From: Sphingobacterium multivorum
GTDB lineage: Bacteria > Bacteroidota > Bacteroidia > Sphingobacteriales > Sphingobacteriaceae
NCBI RefSeq assembly: GCF_900457465.1
Contig: NZ_UAUU01000009.1
Location: 310,001-374,000, forward strand
Reading direction: 5' to 3'
DNA length: 64,000 nucleotides
How positions within the stretch are numbered: position 1 is the stretch's first letter; each line of letters opens with the position of its first letter. The notes beneath the pieces are model-generated. The model saw only the letters and a list, made by a program, of their open reading frames with translations, did no database searches and was not told the origin of the DNA. Below are positions 58,769 through 64,000 of the stretch, piece after piece. Position numbers and translations under genes: made by a program.

Positions 58769-59530
58769 CTATTTCAATTTATAACCTATACCAACATTCA
58801 TAAAGATATTATGTAACCCGAAGCTAATACTTTCAAATCCGGTTTTCATAATATTATTGAAGCCATAATCCAACTGTGCCAACGCAAAGAATCTTCTGTC
58901 GATAGCATAATGTGCGCCCAAACTCATACCAACATCAATACTTCTAACACTCTCCGAGAAATCATAATCAGCATTATCCACAACAATCTTATTTCCGGTA
59001 GGCTCCTCATGCCTAAGATAGCCGTTGTAGGCCTCGCCATAGAATTCCTTTTTTACCGCAAAAGAAATGTAAGGACCTGCCTGTACATTCCAACGATTTG
59101 AAAGCTGATAGGTAGCTTGGATCGGAACAGTCAGATACAGGTTATGTACTTTTGTTGTGATATCACCCGTATAATAACCTCTCAGCTCCTCTTTTGCATC
59201 ATTCACCGCATTGAATGTCGTCTTGTATCCTTTAACACTCGCCTATGTATCCATTCCCTTTCCTTCGAAGACGATTCCCAAAGATACTCCCCATTGGGAA
59301 TCAATATGATAGTTTGCCCTTGCTCCGACAAAAAAGGGAACATTCGGATTATAGCTTTTAATCTTTCGAATTTCACGTGGCAATGATAGGGGGGCTGCGC
59401 CGCCGATCTTACCGCCTACCGTCACATCAAAACCCAATTTACCCTCATCCGCTGTGTTTTCCTGCGCATTGGCAATAGATCCTATCAAAACCATCGCAGC
59501 CAGTGCGATTGTATATTTTATCATTTTCAT
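58769..59530 (-). pseudogene. PorT-like outer-membrane beta-barrel protein with an in-frame TAG
   Basis: A frame of about 253 residues with one internal TAG at 59243-59245. The signal is MKMIKYTIALAAMVLIGSIANAQE; the mature part has barrel strands (VPFFVGARANYHIDSQWGVSLGIVFEGKGM, LTVPIQATYQLSNRWNVQAGPYISFAVKKEFY, IDVGMSLGAHYAIDRRFFALAQLDYGF) and ends IFMNVGIGYKLK. The stop sits where relatives of this family have Lys or Gln-like residues (GMDT-stop-ASVKGYK), so one substitution is enough. The start overlaps the PCMD gene stop by one base (TAATG), so both are translated together. Its 3' end lies 19 bases from the IS right end. Confidence 0.75.
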
Positions 59531-60725
59531 TACTTCTTCGTTACAATTTTGAGATCATCCACCGTCAACTTACTACCGACAGCACCTATAAAATTATCAC
59601 CATATTTACTCGAAGACATTACAATCGCAATGCTATAATCCAAATTGGCAACATCAGCTTCGTTTACTTTCGCCGTGTACTTAAATGGCAATGTAAACTT
59701 GACAAAATCACCAGCCTTGGTTGCGCCCCCATTTTCCAACCTGGCAATAGCCACAATACTTGGATCTTTTAAAATATTATGTCCCGTCAATTAGGAAACT
59801 TTCTTGTTGGGATCAGATTGCGAGTCCATAAGCTGCTTGCGATTATAGAAAACAGCATAGATATCACAGGAATCCTTGGTATTAACAGGTTTCATGTTTT
59901 CATCCGTCACCGTTGCGCCAGGACTATACTTATAGTAACCTTCCAAGGCCAGCGGTATCTGATTGAAAGGAAGGCCAAACTGCGTTGCCGATAACGAGTC
60001 TGTCAATACAGGTCCTGTATCAAACGCTCCTATAAAAAGATTTCCGGCAGCAATAGGTTTCTTGAACATCGCCCCAAAAGCACCGGTCAACTTCGTTTCC
60101 AATAAAGCCGCTTTCGATCCTGAATGTGCATCCGAACTCGTTTTAGTGGGGTATGATTCGGGATCCTTGGTACCTCCTCCTAAGCTCAATGTCAAGGAGA
60201 AACTTGGATTTCCGGAAGCCCAATTATAGAAATCCTGGCCATCAATTTTATTATAAAATATGGTGTATTTATCATCCTTATCAATCGCCGTATCTTCAAA
60301 ACCATATGCTGTTGGAACAAATCCACCATCTGTTTTCACAATTTTAATCAGGTAGTTTTTGTAAACTGATGATCTTCGGACGTAACTTTATAATATACGC
60401 CGTTTTTTAGGAATTCATCAATAATTACTTTATTCATATCCTGAGTTCCGGCAGGCATTTTCAAAGAATCCTTCAAAAGCTCAATGGAGGCACCAGGAGT
60501 CAGGTCAAAAGTCATATTCAATTTGGTAAGATCATGAATATTGGGCTGAAGGTAAAGTGTAACTTGCGTATTTGAGATGACCGGGTTCAGCAAAAAGATA
60601 TCTTCATCGGCATGAAGAGCGATAATATCCGCTTCCATATTGAGCGCTTCTTCCTTTATACAACTTCCCAAACTGAAAAGAAGCATAAAACAGATTATCC
60701 ACGAGTAACTTCGTGTTCGTTTCAT
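59530..60725 (-). pseudogene. PCMD-domain (putative carbohydrate metabolism) lipoprotein, one frameshift and one in-frame TAA
   Basis: Read through, this is a lipoprotein of about 397 residues. The ATG at 60725 starts MKRTRSYSWIICFMLLFSLGSC. The N-terminal region resembles the Ig-like domain that precedes PCMD domains (DIFLLNPVISNTQVTLYLQPNI). A missing A in a five-base A run (T run 60356-60360 on the plus strand) shifts the frame at QFTK; the next frame carries the PCMD domain (TAYGFEDTAI, FYNWASGNPSFSLTL, KPVNTKDSCDIYAVFYNRKQLM). A TAA at 59791-59793 then interrupts, and the same frame resumes LTGHNILKDPSIVAIARLENGG to its end. In this phylum such lipoproteins pair with surface beta-barrels. 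Confidence 0.72.
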
Positions 60726-60808
60726 AAAAATAATATTTAGTGTAAATTTATCGACCAATGCTTTGAGCAATGCACTGATTTTAGCAAAGCTACCAATCCT
60801 AGCCTCAA

Positions 60809-60833
60809 AAAAAAGTCATTTAAACGACTTTTT
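60809..60833 (-). terminator. Weak terminator after the MmcQ/YjbR-like gene
   Basis: Arms AAAAAGTC and GACTTTTT around an 8-base A/T loop; the minus-strand T run belongs to the stem. Confidence 0.5.
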
Positions 60834-60870
60834 CTGAATAGACAACTAATTCTTTACACGCAAAGTCCGG

Positions 60871-61233
60871 TTATAGCCCTTTGACTTCCGATCTGATTTT
60901 ACTGGGCAGACTTTCAACAATAAGCTGATAGCTGTGTAAAATCAATTCCTCCAGCTTTCTATCATCAATCTCTTGATTGGCAACCACGGTATTCCAGTGC
61001 TTTTTATTCATGTGATAGCCCGGTAGTACGGTATGCTCATAACGTTCCCGCAATTCAATGGCCCTTTCGGGGTTACACTTAACATTAAATCGTAATCCAT
61101 CAACCTGATCCAGGCCTACCAACAAAAAAATCTTACCGCCTACCTTAAATACCAATGTATCTGGCCCAAAGGGAGTCTCCTCCATCACCGGCCCAATCGA
61201 TAAACAATAATCTCTTAGATCCTCAATATTCAT
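60871..61233 (-). CDS. MmcQ/YjbR family protein
   Basis: A 120-residue small cytoplasmic protein of the MmcQ/YjbR fold, which resembles a DNA-binding CyaY-like alpha/beta fold but has no proven function. Family features are MNIEDLRDYCLSIGPVMEETPFGPDTLVFKVGGKIFLLVG at the N-terminus, LRFNVKCNPERAIELRERY in the middle and PGYHMNKKHWNTV followed by a C-terminal helix. It is transcribed alone on the minus strand. Confidence 0.9.
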   Translation of the reverse strand: MNIEDLRDYCLSIGPVMEETPFGPDTLVFKVGGKIFLLVGLDQVDGLRFNVKCNPERAIELRERYEHTVLPGYHMNKKHWNTVVANQEIDDRKLEELILHSYQLIVESLPSKIRSEVKGL

Positions 61234-61500
61234 ATTTTTTTAGTTTTAGTTGTCGCTCAAGCAAACTGAAAAAGCCACCATAAAAATGGTCCATAATTCA
61301 TATAAAGCTAACAAAAACACTGGATCGTTTTACTTAAAATCTTTTGATCTTTCGCAAAGGCGACATTAGGTCTATTTGCCCTAAAGAAATTACGTTACGC
61401 CGAAAATAGGTCCAAAATAAGCTGGAACTAGACAATAGCAAGAGTCAGATAACTTCAGCCTTTACAGGGATTAGCTACGGACATGAAACGTAGCTTCAGC

Positions 61501-61532
61501 GTTACTTCTTCGCTTGCAACCGAAGAAGTAAC
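61501..61532. repeat. Perfect 12-base inverted repeat
   Basis: GTTACTTCTTCG and CGAAGAAGTAAC flank an 8-base loop. The right arm is also the first unit of the 11-base tandem repeat. No T run follows, so it is not a plain terminator. Confidence 0.7.
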
Positions 61533-61586
61533 GAACAAGTACCGAGGAAGCACCGAACAAGCTCCGACTAATCTCCGAATATCGTA
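61521..61586. repeat. Six-unit 11-base tandem repeat with progressive divergence
   Basis: Units are CGAAGAAGTAA, CGAACAAGTAC, CGAGGAAGCAC, CGAACAAGCTC, CGACTAATCTC and CGAATATCGTA. All start with CGA; similarity falls from left to right. The 61234-61733 gap contains no gene. Confidence 0.65.
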
Positions 61587-61650
61587 TACTTGTCTTATAT
61601 TGAGATAGGTTTACATAGCTCCGGGTTTAACAGCAGTTTTTCAAACCATG

Positions 61651-61678
61651 CTCAGGAAAGACCAGGTCTATTCCTGAG
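61651..61678. repeat. Nested inverted repeat
   Basis: Outer arms CTCAGGAA / TTCCTGAG enclose a second palindrome AGACC-A-GGTCT. It lies in the same gene-free gap, about 60 bases before the thioredoxin-like gene end. Confidence 0.55.
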
Positions 61679-61733
61679 ATGATGATCCGGTTAAACTTAA
61701 AAATTGCCAGTTTATTATAAGGATGGAATTTTC

Positions 61734-62288
61734 TTATTTTTCGAACAGTGCCTGGATTTCCTTTTGGATTTCGGTTCCTTTATCGGCATTGTACCACTTT
61801 TGAATCTCCTCTTTGATTTCGGAGAAATCTGCCCCTTGCGCTTTCATATGCAAAAACAGCTCCTGGCAGGCTTGAGGTCTTGGGCCCCAGACAGCCAAAT
61901 CTTGCCCCTGTTCGTTGCGTATCACCAGAATTGGAATAGATTTGCCTCCGTTTGTTAGATAAGAATCGATCAGAAACGGAGCACTATCACGCAGTTGGAT
62001 ATCCACCGTGATATTGGGATTTTTTGAGGCCATCTTCGCCAACATAGGTACCGAATGCGCCGCATCCCCGCACCAAGGTTCAGTAATAATGATCCATTGT
62101 TGCTTTTCAGTAATTGACTCAACAAATTGTTCAAAAGTCGACGTTGGTTCGAAGCGTTTTAACCAACGGCCCATTCTTGTCCAGTTCATTTTTGTGTACT
62201 GATAATATTCATCATCTTGATAGGTAGGGTGATTCTCAGGATGATTTAAGATATCTTCGAATTGTTGTAAGTAATTTTCAAACGTCAT
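61734..62288 (-). CDS. Thioredoxin-fold protein with a single active-site Cys
   Basis: A 184-residue cytoplasmic protein; the ATG at 62288 is used. An N-terminal helical region of about 75 residues precedes a thioredoxin-like fold (WIIITEPWCGDAAHSVPMLAKMA, VDIQLRDSAPFLIDSYLTNGGKSIPILVI with the cis-Pro). The active site reads WCGDA, so the second Cys of CxxC is absent, which points to a non-canonical or glutathione-type role. The C-terminus is charged (KEEIQKWYNADKGTEIQKEIQ). It is conserved as a family in Bacteroidota; function unproven. Confidence 0.88.
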   Translation of the reverse strand: MTFENYLQQFEDILNHPENHPTYQDDEYYQYTKMNWTRMGRWLKRFEPTSTFEQFVESITEKQQWIIITEPWCGDAAHSVPMLAKMASKNPNITVDIQLRDSAPFLIDSYLTNGGKSIPILVIRNEQGQDLAVWGPRPQACQELFLHMKAQGADFSEIKEEIQKWYNADKGTEIQKEIQALFEK

Positions 62289-62490
62289 AATACCAATTTT
62301 GTGCAAAGGTAAATTTTACTTCCAACTTTCTCAAACAACCTTCCGCCAACAATCTGTATTGAATGCAATAAAAAAAATGATGCTCAAAAAGCACATGTAG
62401 AGCAAGAAAAAATGTGATTTCCTCTGCCTTATATACCAAAGATTTTACATTCAGAAGAGATGTTTTACATTTATTAACGATTAAGTAAAT

Positions 62491-62498
62491 TATCTTTG
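62491..62498 (+). promoter_or_regulatory. -7 promoter element (TATCTTTG) of the last gene
   Basis: An exact TAnnTTTG match 17 bases before the ATG at 62516. Confidence 0.45.
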
Positions 62499-62515
62499 AA
62501 AGATACAACCCGTAC

Positions 62516-64000
62516 ATGAAAAGATTAGTTCAATTAATACTTTTACTATTTATCGTCGTCAACAGTGCTTACTCCCAAATAAACATCAAGGGGAGGATTC
62601 TAGATAAGGCGGATGACAAGCCCCTGACCAATGCTTCCATTATTTTACTGAACCGCGATTCAGTCCTCCGTTATTTTAACAGAGCCAATGAAGAGGGAAA
62701 ATTTCAGGTAAAAAATATCAAGCCCGGAAGCTACATTATTTTAGCCACATACCCCAAGTTTGAACTCTACAGTGATACGATCCAAATTGCAGATAAAGAT
62801 CTCGATTTGCATGATATCAAAATAAATTCCCAAAGAAATGTTTTGCAGGAGGTGATTGTCACCCGACGTCTTCCAATTACACTGAAAGGCGACACCATCG
62901 AATATGATGCGGCGAGTTTTGCAACAGAAAAAAATGCGAAGCTAGAGGATTTACTACGTCGTCTACCCGGTTTTACGGTTACCGGAGATGGAAGTATCAC
63001 GGCTCAAGGAAAATCTGTACAGAAAGTGTTTATCGATGGGGAAGAATTTTTTGGTTATGATCCTAAAATAGCCATTCGCAATGTACGGGCAGATGCCGTT
63101 GACAAGGTGCAGCTCTATGAGAAAAAATCGGAGGAGGCGGAGCTGTCGGGCATCGATGACGGAGTAAGGATCCAAACTGTTAACGTTGTACTCAAAGAGA
63201 AAGCAAGAAAGGGTGTCTTTGGAAACATGGAAGCATTGGCTGGATCAAAAGAATTGTATGCGGGAAATCTCTTTGCGGCGAAATTTAATAAGACTGAGCG
63301 GATTGGCATCACCGCGAGTCACAACAACATGGGCAGTTCAAGTGGTCGTGAAGGTTCTTTACGGATGAACAACCAGATTACGGGCGAACCACTGAATACA
63401 AATCTTGGAGCAAACTATGAAAATCAGTTCTTCAAAAAGGCCTTAAAAGTAAACGCCAACTATGGTTACGACAACAACAGCAACAAGAACCACTCGGAGA
63501 CTTACAATAAAAATGTGCTGCCTGATCAATCCATTCAGGAAAAAAACAGTAAAAACGATAGCGAGAGACATAGCCGAAGTAATGGTTTCAGGTCAAACCT
63601 TAACATGCGACTGGATTCCACGCAAAATATGGAACTCCAATCCAATGCCAATTGGGCTACCAACGCTAATCTAACTTACACAGACAGCAAAACGGGCGAT
63701 GGATCGGGCAACCCAATCAGTGACTTTAGGGAGAACAATCAATCGAACTCCTCAAGTTCCAACAATAATTTTCGCCTAAATTATAGAAAACGATTAAAAG
63801 CGGGGCGTTCTTTAAATGTGATGGTCGGCAATAATCACAAAGAGTCAGATTCAGAGAGTAAAGTCAATTCACGGACTTATTTTTACAAAACCGGGGATAG
63901 TACAATTATCAACCAAACGCGACATGGCCGGAATAAAGGCAATGACTTCAACTCTTCGATCAATTTCAACAACCGTATCAGTGACTATATCAATCTGGCT
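62516..64000 (+). CDS. Outer-membrane beta-barrel protein with CarboxypepD_reg-like N-terminus (partial, runs off the right edge)
   Basis: The visible 495 residues begin with the signal peptide MKRLVQLILLLFIVVNSAYSQ. Then comes a regulatory-like beta sandwich (NIKGRILDKADDKPLTNASIILLNRDSVLRYF) and a plug-like segment (LEDLLRRLPGFTVTGDGSITAQGKSVQKVFIDGEEFFG), followed by long Asn/Ser-rich barrel strands. The pattern, with VFIDGEEFFGYDPKIA, is typical of TonB-receptor-related outer-membrane beta-barrel proteins of this phylum that lack a known ligand. The C-terminus is outside the window. Confidence 0.85.
   Translation, partial: MKRLVQLILLLFIVVNSAYSQINIKGRILDKADDKPLTNASIILLNRDSVLRYFNRANEEGKFQVKNIKPGSYIILATYPKFELYSDTIQIADKDLDLHDIKINSQRNVLQEVIVTRRLPITLKGDTIEYDAASFATEKNAKLEDLLRRLPGFTVTGDGSITAQGKSVQKVFIDGEEFFGYDPKIAIRNVRADAVDKVQLYEKKSEEAELSGIDDGVRIQTVNVVLKEKARKGVFGNMEALAGSKELYAGNLFAAKFNKTERIGITASHNNMGSSSGREGSLRMNNQITGEPLNTNLGANYENQFFKKALKVNANYGYDNNSNKNHSETYNKNVLPDQSIQEKNSKNDSERHSRSNGFRSNLNMRLDSTQNMELQSNANWATNANLTYTDSKTGDGSGNPISDFRENNQSNSSSSNNNFRLNYRKRLKAGRSLNVMVGNNHKESDSESKVNSRTYFYKTGDSTIINQTRHGRNKGNDFNSSINFNNRISDYINLA

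Noticed and set aside
1..64000. CRISPR array, tRNA or rRNA genes, prophage
   Set aside because: No regularly spaced direct repeats of 25-40 bases with unique spacers, no cloverleaf-like gene and no phage structural genes were seen. The three 45-bp repeats are irregularly spaced (about 830 and 100 bases apart) and flank genes, so they are not a CRISPR array.

Overview
The window looks like chromosome of a Sphingobacteriaceae-type Bacteroidota, most like Sphingobacterium. The evidence is: promoters of the TTG-N20-TAnnTTTG type, starts without Shine-Dalgarno sequences but with A-rich leaders, many TonB-dependent and beta-barrel outer-membrane proteins, lipoproteins with a bare lipobox Cys, an ECF sigma factor next to a TonB-like membrane protein, DUF3127, and a large-type carboxy-terminal processing protease. 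The genus is inferred from these family signatures, not from a database match.

Layout. 1-5064 (minus): fucose-releasing cluster of GH29 and GH95 alpha-L-fucosidases and a TlpA-like lipoprotein cut by the window edge; a 24-bp perfect palindrome lies upstream. 5268-5974: broken lipoprotein gene. 6039-11163: PLP-dependent sulfur amino-acid enzyme, tpx, FadL porin plus SGNH lipoprotein, OsmC. 11319-17081: beta-barrel protein, two-component system, membrane protein. 17238-26602: uvrA, mutL, two rhomboids (the second lacks catalytic residues), an EEP-family protein and a Ctp/Prc protease. 26922-34750: orphan acidic protein, fumC, lipoproteins, MFS exporter, acyltransferase, NlpE, DUF3127, RlmL-like methyltransferase, HD hydrolase. 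35002-40107: secreted glycerophosphodiesterase and EEP phosphodiesterase flanked by three copies of a 45-bp repeat, DUF4197, pepT, nitroreductase. 40317-49538: shattered Oar-like receptor, sigma factor with TonB-like partner, intact TonB receptor, YeiH-type exporter. 49661-55693 (minus): beta-oxidation operon marR-fadN-fadA-fadE. 55969-60725: broken 2-oxoglutarate oxygenase, an IS1182-like element with a shattered transposase, and a two-gene outer-membrane pair (PCMD lipoprotein plus PorT-like barrel) carrying in-frame stops. 60871-64000: MmcQ/YjbR protein, a repeat-rich intergenic region, thioredoxin-fold protein, and an outer-membrane beta-barrel protein cut by the window end.

The most striking global feature is the number of broken genes. 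Eight genes carry single-base indels or nonsense codons, mostly in homopolymers; five of the indels lie in the transposase and about six in the Oar-like receptor. Very large genes such as uvrA, mutL, fadN and ctp are intact. Most of these breaks look like sequence-quality artefacts. The two in-frame stops in the PCMD/PorT pair and the decayed lipoprotein at 5.3-6.0 kb look more like real gene decay.

No RNA gene, CRISPR array, phage or defence system was recognised. The most unusual non-coding signals are three near-identical promoters (osmC, pepT, orphan protein), the triple 45-bp repeat around the GDPD gene, and an 11-bp tandem repeat fused to a perfect hairpin at 61.5 kb.
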